This document shows, piece by piece, positions 14,503 through 22,459 of a stretch of 37,645 nucleotides of DNA. The DNA comes from an uncultured Lachnospiraceae bacterium. GTDB taxonomy: Bacteria; Bacillota; Clostridia; Lachnospirales; Lachnospiraceae. Location of the stretch: the NCBI GenBank assembly GCA_902776305.1, contig CACYPS010000043.1, positions 1-37,645 of the forward strand, in the 5' to 3' direction. Position numbers and translations under genes: made by a program. The first letter of the stretch is position 1. Each line of letters opens with the position of its first letter. The notes beneath the pieces were generated by a model, which was not told the DNA's origin, ran no database searches, and was given only the letters and a program-made list of their open reading frames with translations.

Positions 14503-14937
14503 CTGCGGCAAATCCACACGATTGTCGTTCACATAAAGCAGAATGGGCTCTACTTTCCAGCAATCCTCAGTCACTTTCTCTTTATCCTTATAACCCAGGA
14601 AGAGAAGATCGCCCACTGCATAATTCTTATTATATTTTTTGTCTATCCAATAAAAGACTCCTTTTGTATTCTCCAGTATGAAATGGTCCTCCGCTATCAG
14701 CGCGACCTCTACGAATTCTCTATTCACGACTTCTCCTCCGATTTTCTCATTTGAAGATTCACTCTCTTCCTGAACTATACTTTCTGTGATTGTCTCCTGT
14801 GGGATATCTGTATGGATTTTTGATTGGCTGCAACTTGTAAAAACGATTGCCATGGCGATCCAGGCCGTAAATCCCAGACAGGTACCCACTATGCGCAGAC
14901 TGTAAAGAGATCTCTTTATTCTTCCGAAATTATACAT
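14497..14937 (-). CDS. Membrane-anchored lipoprotein, putative immunity partner
   Basis: A 146-residue protein of unrecognised family. A positively charged start (RIKRS) is followed by a hydrophobic helix that ends in FTSC (Cys36), a marginal lipobox, so it is either lipid-anchored or held by its N-terminal helix outside the membrane. A Ser/Glu-rich linker follows, then a ~75-residue beta-rich domain (FVEVALIAEDHFILENTKG, VGDLLFLGYKD). Its ATG overlaps the last 8 bases of the papain-fold gene (ATGTATAA), so the two are translationally coupled, toxin first. In T7SS-type toxin loci the downstream surface-exposed lipoprotein is commonly the immunity protein; here that role is inferred only from order, location and overlap. 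It could also be a general envelope lipoprotein. Confidence 0.65.
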   Translation of the reverse strand: MYNFGRIKRSLYSLRIVGTCLGFTAWIAMAIVFTSCSQSKIHTDIPQETITESIVQEESESSNEKIGGEVVNREFVEVALIAEDHFILENTKGVFYWIDKKYNKNYAVGDLLFLGYKDKEKVTEDCWKVEPILLYVNDNRVDLPQF

Positions 14938-16135
14938 AAATATCAGTCACCTCAATACCATGCCCGTCAAGCTCATCCGGTTTTAAATATAGCTTCTTGC
15001 CCCAGGAAGACACGATGTACCTGCCATCGTCAGTCACACCGGTGATTGTCATCCAGTGGCCGCCTACATCACTTCGATACTTGCTTCCGTCCTCGTTATA
15101 AAGAGTAAAATCCTTATCGATTATACTCACGCTCTTTCCCTGATCGAGATAGCTCTTCACACTATCGGGGGAAGGAGATGATTCCATAAACGAACTCACC
15201 GGCACTCCCCGGCTCTTCAAGTAATGCTGCATGCGGTTTTCAAATGTCAGATAGGTTAAACCGTCGGATTTCAGTGTTGCGATATTCTCACCGCTGTACT
15301 GATCAAGGACTGCCTGCTGAGCAGCTATACTGTAGTGTGTCTTTTGAGCGTCATCATAAAGGGGAACTCCGTATTTGTTTTTGAATTCTTCTTCCTTCCC
15401 GACATAGGACTTTAGAATCTGACCTGTTAATGCGACACCCCCATGTTCTTCGTCCAGATAGTACTTGTCGTCTGTTTCCGCATAGATATCTAACAGGAGC
15501 CGGTCGTAGTTATAATCGCCATTCTCGTCATGCATCGGAAATCCGAAATCCCGCTCAAAGGCTGCAGAATCACCGTGATATTGGACGAAGATGGCGTTGG
15601 CTATCGCAACATACCCGCAGGATTCCTTATTGATCTGTTTGAACAGCTTTTTAATCTGATCATCGGAATAATTGCTGTACTGAGGATAAGTGCGTACAAT
15701 GTCGTACAGTGCCTGATTTCCGCCGAATGTCCAGAAAAGAATAGAGACCTTGGCTTGATTATTCAAATCGCCCTGATCGCCGCCGTAACCTCCCCATCCA
15801 TCAAAGACCCCGGAACTATCCGTTAGATTCTCGTGTCGCTGTACACCTTTGGCCGATTCCTGCATTACCTCGGTGATGTTATTGTCAGTTTCCTTATATG
15901 CCGAAATGATTTCGCTCAGGGAAATGCGGTAATTTTCTACTTCTCCGGCAAGAGTTCTTATGTTGATTACGTGACGTCTGATTTTCAGACTGAGTATCTC
16001 TGAGATAATATTCTTAAATTGCAGGTCCATTCCGATATTATAGGCATTGTCGGCACATCCCTTTATTTTGTTTGAAATGCTGTTAAATACCGCTTCCGAT
16101 TTTTCGCATTGAACCGTATCTATCGAAAAGTACAT
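14930..16135 (-). CDS. Esx/LXG-type helical N-terminus fused to papain-like (C39-like) cysteine peptidase domain; putative secreted toxin
   Basis: About 400 residues with no signal peptide. The first ~100 are helical and resemble the N-termini of WXG100/LXG substrates of type VII secretion. A Gly/Asp/Asn linker (WGGYGGDQGDLNN) follows. The C-terminal domain reads NKESCGYVAIANAIF with Cys174 and GGHWMTITGV with His361 (numbered from ATG 16138), then SSWGKK, a papain-like C..H..(N)SWG order in which the usual Asn is Ser. C39-like domains cleave peptides or act as toxins. Two adjacent ATGs (16138, 16135) follow AAAGGAGA; the second has the better spacing and is used here. No T7SS machinery is in the window. 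A TATAAT-like box on this strand lies at 16178-16173. Function as an interbacterial toxin is inferred. Confidence 0.65.
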   Translation of the reverse strand: MYFSIDTVQCEKSEAVFNSISNKIKGCADNAYNIGMDLQFKNIISEILSLKIRRHVINIRTLAGEVENYRISLSEIISAYKETDNNITEVMQESAKGVQRHENLTDSSGVFDGWGGYGGDQGDLNNQAKVSILFWTFGGNQALYDIVRTYPQYSNYSDDQIKKLFKQINKESCGYVAIANAIFVQYHGDSAAFERDFGFPMHDENGDYNYDRLLLDIYAETDDKYYLDEEHGGVALTGQILKSYVGKEEEFKNKYGVPLYDDAQKTHYSIAAQQAVLDQYSGENIATLKSDGLTYLTFENRMQHYLKSRGVPVSSFMESSPSPDSVKSYLDQGKSVSIIDKDFTLYNEDGSKYRSDVGGHWMTITGVTDDGRYIVSSWGKKLYLKPDELDGHGIEVTDIYV

Positions 16136-16263
16136 CATCTGTCTCCTTTCGTCCTGTTTTGTTTCTGACTACATTATATAATCATTTGGGTTAAACGTGT
16201 GCTTTTTGGATGAAGGGCGGTCGAAAAGGGATGAATTGCAGGATTTCTAGATTGTGACTTCAA

Positions 16264-16292
16264 TTGCGTTTTATTATAGCTGAAAGTATAAT
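16264..16292 (+). promoter_or_regulatory. Promoter of the NdpA-like/membrane protein pair
   Basis: TTGCGT (16264-16269), 17 bp, then a perfect TATAAT (16287-16292). It faces away from the toxin-like gene and leads to ATG 16357. Confidence 0.7.
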
Positions 16293-16356
16293 TAGAACAT
16301 AGTAAGGAATAATGAGAAAAGACTTTAATTTGCACGGTATATGATAGGAGCAAATT

Positions 16357-17400
16357 ATGCAGATTTTGTATACGATCATCGGATATACGGACCCCGGCAA
16401 TAATCAGTTTGTCTTTCAGAACGTGACAAAAATAGCGCAAATGTTCATGCAAAAGCTGCTGAGCCACACCGTAGATAACAACAGGACGCGCGTCTATTAT
16501 TTTCGCCCAGACGAAGAGATGGCGGATATAGTCTGCTCGTATGCGCAGGCATACCTTAATCCGTTTGAAACCGGGACGAATCTTGATCTTGATGCCCAGG
16601 CGGAAAGAATTGTCCAGCGTCTGATCGAGGCTGAAAATAAAGCGAACAGACAATTGGGCGCAACCGGTACAAAGGTAAAGACGGGAAGTATAGTGCTGTC
16701 TCTGATTCAATATGACGAAGACGAGCTTCGCTTTGTATTTGCAAAAGTTGATCATACCAAATATCTGGAAGGCAAGAATCTTGAACTTCAGGTGGGTTTT
16801 TCAATCGAGGATCAGGATATCTGGAAGACTGCTGTGGTTCAGATCTCGAAACAACCGATTAGTACCGGAGATGTGCTCGTATATATGGACCGACCGGCCA
16901 GGTACTGGACAGACGGATTTCTCGGACTCATTGCAAAACGCACAGATGCACTGAACACGACATCTATGTACAAGTCAGTCAGTGGAACAATAAAGAGAGA
17001 AGTTGAGAAAATTTCCGTGAATGATTACCTCATTCTCTGGAGTACACTGGTACACAAAATGAACGCAGGGACAGATTTCGACTATAATGTGTTCATCGAT
17101 GAACTTATAGATAACTACACACCTCAGTCGGATAAACTCGGAGAGCTTTTGGGCGAACTGAAGACGAAACTGCTTAATCTCCCTGATAAGAGCGGATTCG
17201 ACAGGCAGTTCAGACTTGATCCCAGGGACGTCGCTTCTCTTGCAAAAGCGCAGACCCTCAAAATAGCGCCGGGAATTGAACTCAAAGTCAACAGTGAAGT
17301 TGATATTAGGCAAGCAATCGGCACCGATACGGATGAAAACGGCAACATATATATCAGAATCAAATGCACAGATAAGAAAACCATCAATGAATTGAGCTGA
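16357..17400 (+). CDS. NdpA-like (37-kDa nucleoid-associated) protein
   Basis: A 347-residue cytoplasmic protein that resembles the NdpA/YejK nucleoid-associated family. Helical N-terminal ~100 residues precede a core with SIVLSLIQYDEDELRFVFAK then VDH and LELQVGFSIED, the order typical of the family. It is predicted to bind DNA. The DYLILWSTLVHKMN-like middle and a C-terminal beta segment complete it. ATG 16357 follows ATAGGAG. The next gene starts 18 bp after its stop with its own site, so the two form an operon. NdpA-like proteins occur both as housekeeping nucleoid proteins and beside membrane proteins in defence islands; the pairing here supports the second reading. Family assignment is by motif, moderately sure. 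Confidence 0.65.
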   Translation: MQILYTIIGYTDPGNNQFVFQNVTKIAQMFMQKLLSHTVDNNRTRVYYFRPDEEMADIVCSYAQAYLNPFETGTNLDLDAQAERIVQRLIEAENKANRQLGATGTKVKTGSIVLSLIQYDEDELRFVFAKVDHTKYLEGKNLELQVGFSIEDQDIWKTAVVQISKQPISTGDVLVYMDRPARYWTDGFLGLIAKRTDALNTTSMYKSVSGTIKREVEKISVNDYLILWSTLVHKMNAGTDFDYNVFIDELIDNYTPQSDKLGELLGELKTKLLNLPDKSGFDRQFRLDPRDVASLAKAQTLKIAPGIELKVNSEVDIRQAIGTDTDENGNIYIRIKCTDKKTINELS

Positions 17401-17418
17401 GCCTGAGAGGTTGATTTT

Positions 17419-19029
17419 ATGTCTTGTATCAGAGAAGAGTTATTGGCACTTTTTAATATCGGTCCGTCCGAATGGGCGCGATATGTGGCAGATGGCGCGG
17501 CTGATGTGAATGAGACCGGCGATGCTTACCATATTCATATTGAACTGCGACCGGAGCTGATTCCTGAAGAGGAAGCGATAAGAGCATTTTTAAAGGAAAT
17601 TAAGGAATGGGACACCTATGAGTTCCTGCTTGAAAATTTGATTCTGGCAGAGACTGACGGATCATTTCTGAGGATATGCGATGAGCCGGATGAGAATAAA
17701 TACCACAAATTCATCACGCTGTTTACGCCGGGCGATGATATCAGAGTCAGTCTTGATATCCGTAAGGCGGTATCGCAGGACAGAATCTGCAACGTCTACG
17801 AGTGGGATGCATTTTCGAAATGCCTTCTCCGAACTCCATGGAAGAGAAGTCCCGGGTTTATGCCGGAGTATTTTAATAATCTATTTGAAAAATACCCTGA
17901 GGGCATAAACTTTTATGTTCTCGATAAAGAGGTAAACTTCGCGACGGCGAGTATTTCATTTGTACACAATGCAGACAATCTTGTGACCTTCAGGAACAGA
18001 AAGGAAGCTCTTAAGCAATACAATGAAGCCAGTCTCTATATGGGGAGAACGGAGAACCTCCTTCTTCCGGGAGATTTTCATGCAAATGAAGCCCGCTGCG
18101 CGCTCCCCGAATCCCATGGACAGGAAATGATGGATCTGTTCGGACGTTATGAGACTGTCTATTCCCTGCTGTATCTTGCTGCGGCTTCATGGTTTGAAAA
18201 TAAAGACCTAGTAATCGAGCTGAAAAAGGGCGGCAAACAGTACAGGCTGCCTGTTGAAAAGATAAAGCGTAATCCGGAGATCTACGCACTCGCGGATTGG
18301 GTATTTGCCGGAGAGAGCTCGATTGAACGGGCTGAGATTACCAGAGATATACTGGCAATGCATTGTCTGAGCGCAGAAGATATCTTAAGTATCGGCAGCG
18401 AGATAAAGGAGTCGGCATCATCAAGCTACAGTTTATATACAAAGAAGGTTGTTGATCAGTATATATCAATAAAGAAAGATGTCATAAAAAGCATTTTTGA
18501 ATCCACAAAGCAGGTTCAGGAATTGTACGGCACCCTGTCTGATAATCTCGGAAAGAATTTTATCGCTGTTATAACAGTCGTGATCAGTCAGGTGCTGGCT
18601 CATAACATAGATTGGCAAAAGGTGGGTACGCCGGAGTTTGTAAATGAAGAGTTTAGAACAGTAGTGCTGATCTATTGCATCGCTTCGCTGATTTATTTAA
18701 TAGCGACATTGCACACAATTTATACCAAGTGGAAATTCTACGAAGACCGATATGATAAGATTCGTGAACAGTACAGGTATCTTCTTGATGAGGATGAGTT
18801 AAATAAGGCATTTGATAATGACAGCCTGATTAAAAAGGCTCAGACGAGGATCTTTTGGTATGCATGTGCCATCGCAATACTGTGGATTTGCATGCTTGCC
18901 TACATTTTAATGATAGCGTTTAACGCACAGGTCTGGGTGCATATCCTTGCTGGGGTGGCTTTTGCGGCAGGTCTTATATGGTCGTACAGGAAGTATCGAA
19001 ACGGCGCGAAAAATCCCGGCCGACCATAG
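17419..19029 (+). CDS. Large protein with four C-terminal membrane helices, partner of NdpA-like gene
   Basis: I do not recognise the family. The 536-residue protein has a soluble ~340-residue N-terminal part, a helical linker (YTKKVVDQYISIKKDVIKSI, ~350-380), and four membrane helices near 386-402, 420-440, 482-505 and 508-526. A charged helical hairpin (YEDRYDKIREQYRYLLDEDE) separates the second and third. The tail is basic. No signal peptide is seen, so the N-terminal domain should be cytoplasmic and the C-terminus anchored. ATG 17419 follows GAGAGG. Paired with a DNA-binding-type protein it could be a membrane effector controlled by a DNA-level sensor, as in several two-gene abortive-infection systems; this is inference from layout. 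Confidence 0.7.
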   Translation: MSCIREELLALFNIGPSEWARYVADGAADVNETGDAYHIHIELRPELIPEEEAIRAFLKEIKEWDTYEFLLENLILAETDGSFLRICDEPDENKYHKFITLFTPGDDIRVSLDIRKAVSQDRICNVYEWDAFSKCLLRTPWKRSPGFMPEYFNNLFEKYPEGINFYVLDKEVNFATASISFVHNADNLVTFRNRKEALKQYNEASLYMGRTENLLLPGDFHANEARCALPESHGQEMMDLFGRYETVYSLLYLAAASWFENKDLVIELKKGGKQYRLPVEKIKRNPEIYALADWVFAGESSIERAEITRDILAMHCLSAEDILSIGSEIKESASSSYSLYTKKVVDQYISIKKDVIKSIFESTKQVQELYGTLSDNLGKNFIAVITVVISQVLAHNIDWQKVGTPEFVNEEFRTVVLIYCIASLIYLIATLHTIYTKWKFYEDRYDKIREQYRYLLDEDELNKAFDNDSLIKKAQTRIFWYACAIAILWICMLAYILMIAFNAQVWVHILAGVAFAAGLIWSYRKYRNGAKNPGRP

Positions 19030-19109
19030 TCGTCCGCGGGTACATCACAGAGATGTAAAGGCATCTCTATTGTGAGATAAAAGGATAAGAACGAATTAAG
19101 AATAATTAA

Positions 19110-19148
19110 GGCCTGAGAATCAGAGGAATTTCCTCCGGTTCTCAGGCC
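19110..19148. terminator. Hairpin between convergent genes
   Basis: GGCCTGAGAA (19110-19119) pairs perfectly with TTCTCAGGCC (19139-19148), with GAGGAA/TTTCCTC inside. The minus-strand product is followed by an A/T-rich tract, so it most likely ends the lipoprotein transcript and perhaps the plus-strand one too. A smaller hairpin AGAGATG/CATCTCT lies at 19049-19067. Confidence 0.6.
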
Positions 19149-19190
19149 GTATATGTCTTCGTAATAGGTTATGAAGCAGTTCAATATGTA

Positions 19191-20063
19191 TTATTTAACT
19201 GTCACAGAGACAACGTGCGGATTCGCACCTTCATACCAGTATAGATAGCCATCCATATCGACCGTCTGACCGATCTCAAGAGCTTTGACAGCCTCGTAGA
19301 CTTCCGAGCCCGGCTCTGACAGGTTGGACTCGACAGTGAATGTGTAGACCGGATCGTCTGCGCCGCCCTTGGAGACATTGAAATAAAGGTCATCGCCCTC
19401 TGTACCGGATCCGTCCCAGTTGTAGATGTAGGCAACTTCGTTACCCTCTGCATCTTTGGATGCAACAACCTGCATATCTTTGACGCTGAAATACTGGTTC
19501 TGATAGTTGATCAGATCATCGGAGCCGAGCATGTCTGTGATATCTACCGGTTCTGCAATAAAGGATTCACCTTCCACGATCTCATATTTTGCATCTGTGA
19601 TCTCAACTTCACCTGACCACTCTGATTTATATCCCGAAACCAAGATTCTTGTTCCCGGTACAAGTTTTTCATACTCTTCCATGGTCATCGGAACATTATA
19701 GATAAAGTATGCGCCGTCCTTGTTCTGGGTATAAAGGGAAGTAGCACCCTGCCACCAAATCTGTTTTGCCTGTACATAGGTTTCAACAACAACCGGCTCA
19801 TCAATATCAGCTGCAACAAATGTGGCGTAATCGATTATTTTGGTATCATCAATAGCGCCTGCCATCTCTGTCGCCATATCGTTAACCGTGTCTTCTACCG
19901 CTGTCAGTGTCGATTCGACTTGATTTGCCAATTCCTGCTTTGCGGAGTCTGTATCTGCCGTACCTGATGTCGCCTGGGTACTTTCCTTAGAACCGCCGCC
20001 GCAAGCTGTCATACAGATTGCACAGGTAAGTGCCACAAGTACTGCCAGTCTCTTTTTCATCAT
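19191..20063 (-). CDS. Lipoprotein with OB-fold-like beta domains
   Basis: A 290-residue secreted lipoprotein. The signal peptide MMKKRLAVLVALTCAICMTAC ends at the lipobox Cys21, followed by GGGSKES, a common Firmicute tether. A helical linker (~45-70) leads to two beta-rich segments (about 75-165 and 170-290), with VPGTRILVSGYKSEW and LEIGQTVDMDGYLYW, patterns of OB-fold tRNA_anti-like or bOB lipoproteins. No catalytic residues stand out. The first of two ATGs is kept because GGAGGAG lies 7 nt upstream. It has its own promoter and terminator and is convergent with the gene before, so it is a monocistronic envelope gene. Likely role is binding something at the cell surface; substrate unknown. 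Confidence 0.8.
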   Translation of the reverse strand: MMKKRLAVLVALTCAICMTACGGGSKESTQATSGTADTDSAKQELANQVESTLTAVEDTVNDMATEMAGAIDDTKIIDYATFVAADIDEPVVVETYVQAKQIWWQGATSLYTQNKDGAYFIYNVPMTMEEYEKLVPGTRILVSGYKSEWSGEVEITDAKYEIVEGESFIAEPVDITDMLGSDDLINYQNQYFSVKDMQVVASKDAEGNEVAYIYNWDGSGTEGDDLYFNVSKGGADDPVYTFTVESNLSEPGSEVYEAVKALEIGQTVDMDGYLYWYEGANPHVVSVTVK

Positions 20064-20140
20064 TTTCTCTCCTCCATTTTTTCATTTTCTTGTTGGATTG
20101 TTTCTGCACGGTTTTAGAAAAATAAAACCGACCTTCCTAC

Positions 20141-20168
20141 ATTATAGCATTTATTATTCTACTGTCAT
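20141..20168 (-). promoter_or_regulatory. Promoter of the lipoprotein gene
   Basis: On the minus strand ATGACA (20168-20163) and a perfect TATAAT (20146-20141) are separated by 16 bp, about 80 bp before the ATG at 20063. Confidence 0.65.
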
Positions 20169-20275
20169 CGTTTTTTTGTTTACTTTTCGTATCAGGTGTC
20201 AGGAAATGAAGGCTCCGGCTGAGTATGTCCGCATTATATGATATAATTGATAGCAGATAGGAGGTCTTTTATAAG

Positions 20276-20842
20276 ATGTCACGAATCATTAGGACAGCCA
20301 CTCCGGATGACGCTGAAAGGCTTCTGGAGATTTACGGGTATTATGTGGAGAGGACTGCAATCTCATTTGAATACGACGTGCCTTCCATCGCTGAGTTCAG
20401 GAATCGTATAGAGAACATTTTATTGACTCATCCGTATCTTGTGCTGGAGGAGGATGGAGTTATTCAAGGATATGCGTATGCCAGAGCATTTTACGGGAGA
20501 AAGGCATACAGGTATTCCTGTGAGATGTCGATATATCTGGACCACTGTTCGAGGGGGCGCGGTTATGGCCGGATGCTTTATGAGGCTCTGGAGGCGGAAT
20601 TAGTTAAGATGGGAATACTGAATGTTTACGCTTGCATAGCAGATCCGGTGGAAGAGGATGAATATCTGACAAGGAACAGCGAACAGTTTCATCGACACTT
20701 GGGGTTTGTAAAGGTCGGTGATTTCCATCTGTGTGGCTATAAATTTGGTAGATGGTACAATGTGATTTGGATGGAGAAGATGATAGGAACTAGACCGGGG
20801 GCATCCACACAAAAAGTCCTTCACCGGAAGCGAGCACTTTAA
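20276..20842 (+). CDS. GNAT N-acetyltransferase, phosphinothricin acetyltransferase (Pat/YncA)-like
   Basis: A 188-residue acetyl-CoA-dependent acetyltransferase. It shows the family start IRTATPDDAERLLEIYGYYV, the segment TAISFEYDVPS, the acetyl-CoA loop RGRGYGRMLYEAL (~99-111) and the late Asn/His block NSEQFHRHLGFVKVG. Members acetylate small amines such as phosphinothricin or methionine derivatives; the natural substrate here is unknown. TATAAT at 20242-20247 may be the -10 box, and TAGGAGG (20258-20264) lies a little far (11 nt) from ATG 20276. The last ~15 residues (RPGASTQKVLHRKRAL) go past the usual fold end and overlap 53 bp of the convergent gene, so this tail may be a recent extension. 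Confidence 0.88.
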   Translation: MSRIIRTATPDDAERLLEIYGYYVERTAISFEYDVPSIAEFRNRIENILLTHPYLVLEEDGVIQGYAYARAFYGRKAYRYSCEMSIYLDHCSRGRGYGRMLYEALEAELVKMGILNVYACIADPVEEDEYLTRNSEQFHRHLGFVKVGDFHLCGYKFGRWYNVIWMEKMIGTRPGASTQKVLHRKRAL

Positions 20843-21197
20843 TCAGCTCCAGAAGCTTCGGATCCGGATTAAAGATTGTCATATGTGTATCGTCCGGCTC
20901 GGAGAGTATCATCGACTCATTAATTATTATATAGAGATACCTTTTATGCATCTCATCGGCGATGTGCTCCGGTGAGGGATTGAGCGCATTTTCATCATAT
21001 ATGTATAAGTCCATGTAGCAGTTCAGCTTCAGGACTATATTGATATGTTTTTGCTTAATCTCCGAAAGCTGCTTTTCCTGAAGATAATAGTCTTCGATTG
21101 CAAAGTATTGTCCGGGACTGTCTTTTGGTACCTGTGCCGGCAAAATGTCGATGATCCAGTATGGAGATTGAAGCAGTTCTTCGATAGTCTTTTTCAT
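20790..21197 (-). CDS. Hypothetical 135-residue protein
   Basis: A small acidic soluble protein I cannot assign to a named family. It opens KKTIEELLQSPYWIIDILP and has a mixed alpha/beta layout (HINIVLKLNCYMDLYIYD, RYLYIIINESMIL) and a Pro/Gly-bearing end GLFVWMPPV. It has no signal peptide or membrane helix. The ATG at 21197 is used because AAAGGA lies 6 nt upstream; an in-frame TTG at 21212 would place that site inside the gene. A TATAAT box on this strand lies at 21243-21238. Its 3' end overlaps the GNAT gene tail-to-tail by 53 bp. It is divergent from the SIR2-domain gene at 21370, sharing a 170-bp intergenic region. Confidence 0.7.
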   Translation of the reverse strand: MKKTIEELLQSPYWIIDILPAQVPKDSPGQYFAIEDYYLQEKQLSEIKQKHINIVLKLNCYMDLYIYDENALNPSPEHIADEMHKRYLYIIINESMILSEPDDTHMTIFNPDPKLLELIKVLASGEGLFVWMPPV

Positions 21198-21369
21198 TTC
21201 ACGTCCTTTCAACAGTAGTGCTATTTTTTCTCATTTGATTATAGCATCTGAAAGCTTTATAGCAGAAAAGATTGTAGAAGAAAAGTAGTTTTCAATTATT
21301 ATCAGAAGTAAAACCATGGTCATAATGTCTCTTTAGTAGTGACAGACAAAATCATAGCAGGAGGTATGT

Positions 21370-22305
21370 ATGCAGGAAACACTCAATCGAAAACCACAAG
21401 TTATTCTGTTAGGAAATGGTCTGAATCTTGCGTTCGGTGATTCTCCGACATCCTGGACTGAATTACTGGAAAAGCTGACTGCTGAAAAATATAAGGGCAA
21501 GATAAATCCTAAAACATTGCCGAATACTCTGCAGATTATTCTTCGAACGAATGGAGAAGTCAACGGTGTCCTGAAAGAATACAAAGATGAATTAAAGGGT
21601 AATCCTCTGACAGATGATCTTGCCGGGCGAATCAGAAAAATCTTCGAGATGAAGCCGGACCACATACTTACGACAAATTACAGCTATGAGGTTGAAGCAG
21701 CGGCGACGGGAAAGAAGAAATTGTCGGACAGTGCGATTCGCGATATGCAAAAGCATACGTCTGAGGTCGCAAAGTGTGAACCGCAGTATATGATTCATAC
21801 TTACAATGAGGCTGACGGGGTTCCCGTATGGCATATACACGGGGAGGCGAGGAAACCAAGGTCAATCGTTGTAGGGCACTACTGGTATGGCTCACTGCTT
21901 ACTAAGTACAAAAATCTGACGGATGACCGTAGGAAAACATATGATGCAAATTGTTCAAAAGGGATTTTTAAGGTTCAAAGTTGGCTTGACGCCTTCATCC
22001 TCGGCGATGTGTATGTGTTAGGGTTCGGTTATGATGTTTCAGAAATCGATCTGTGGTGGCTCCTGAACAGGAAGAGGTTTGAGAAGGCGGAAAACAAGGG
22101 AAAGCTGTATTACTATAGTAATATGGATACCGGTGAATTTAACGAAAAAGAGGAGCTGCTAAAGGTCTGTGGCGCGGAAGTAATTCATTGCAACGAGTTA
22201 AAAGGTCCTGACATATTATCGCACAACAAGTACAGAAATTACTGTGACGCGGCTTTGATGGATATTAGCCAAAAAATACTGACTAACAGGTTAACAACGT
22301 TGTAA
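21370..22305 (+). CDS. SIR2-domain (SIR2_2-like) protein, putative NADase of defence type
   Basis: A 311-residue stand-alone SIR2 fold. It carries VILLGNGLN (11-19), LTTNYSYEVE (100-109), WHIHGEA with His155/His157, and YVLGFGYDVSEIDLWWLL (205-222), the order typical of SIR2-like domains from antiphage proteins. It lacks the CxxC zinc module of the deacylase at 193, so NAD+ cleavage rather than deacylation is the better guess (from family knowledge of ThsA, DSR and related systems). GCAGGAGG precedes ATG 21370 closely. Most defence SIR2 proteins carry a sensor domain or a partner; here none is fused, and the neighbours are a divergent unknown gene and a zinc-ribbon membrane protein, so any partner is unclear. 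Confidence 0.8.
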   Translation: MQETLNRKPQVILLGNGLNLAFGDSPTSWTELLEKLTAEKYKGKINPKTLPNTLQIILRTNGEVNGVLKEYKDELKGNPLTDDLAGRIRKIFEMKPDHILTTNYSYEVEAAATGKKKLSDSAIRDMQKHTSEVAKCEPQYMIHTYNEADGVPVWHIHGEARKPRSIVVGHYWYGSLLTKYKNLTDDRRKTYDANCSKGIFKVQSWLDAFILGDVYVLGFGYDVSEIDLWWLLNRKRFEKAENKGKLYYYSNMDTGEFNEKEELLKVCGAEVIHCNELKGPDILSHNKYRNYCDAALMDISQKILTNRLTTL

Positions 22306-22358
22306 AATGCCTTATTTATGTCATAAGAACGGTTTACGTGGCGTGATTAAAGAATGAT

Positions 22359-22387
22359 TTGAAAGTCTTTTGATTTTTGTTTATCAT
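22359..22387 (+). promoter_or_regulatory. Promoter of the zinc-ribbon membrane protein gene
   Basis: TTGAAA (22359-22364), 17 bp, TATCAT (22382-22387). The start would be near 22394 and the leader about 65 nt. Confidence 0.6.
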
Positions 22388-22459
22388 GGAATAGCAAATA
22401 TTGGCTGCATCTATTTTCAGGAACTGATGTATAAGATGTTTAGTGGAGGAGGGAAAACT

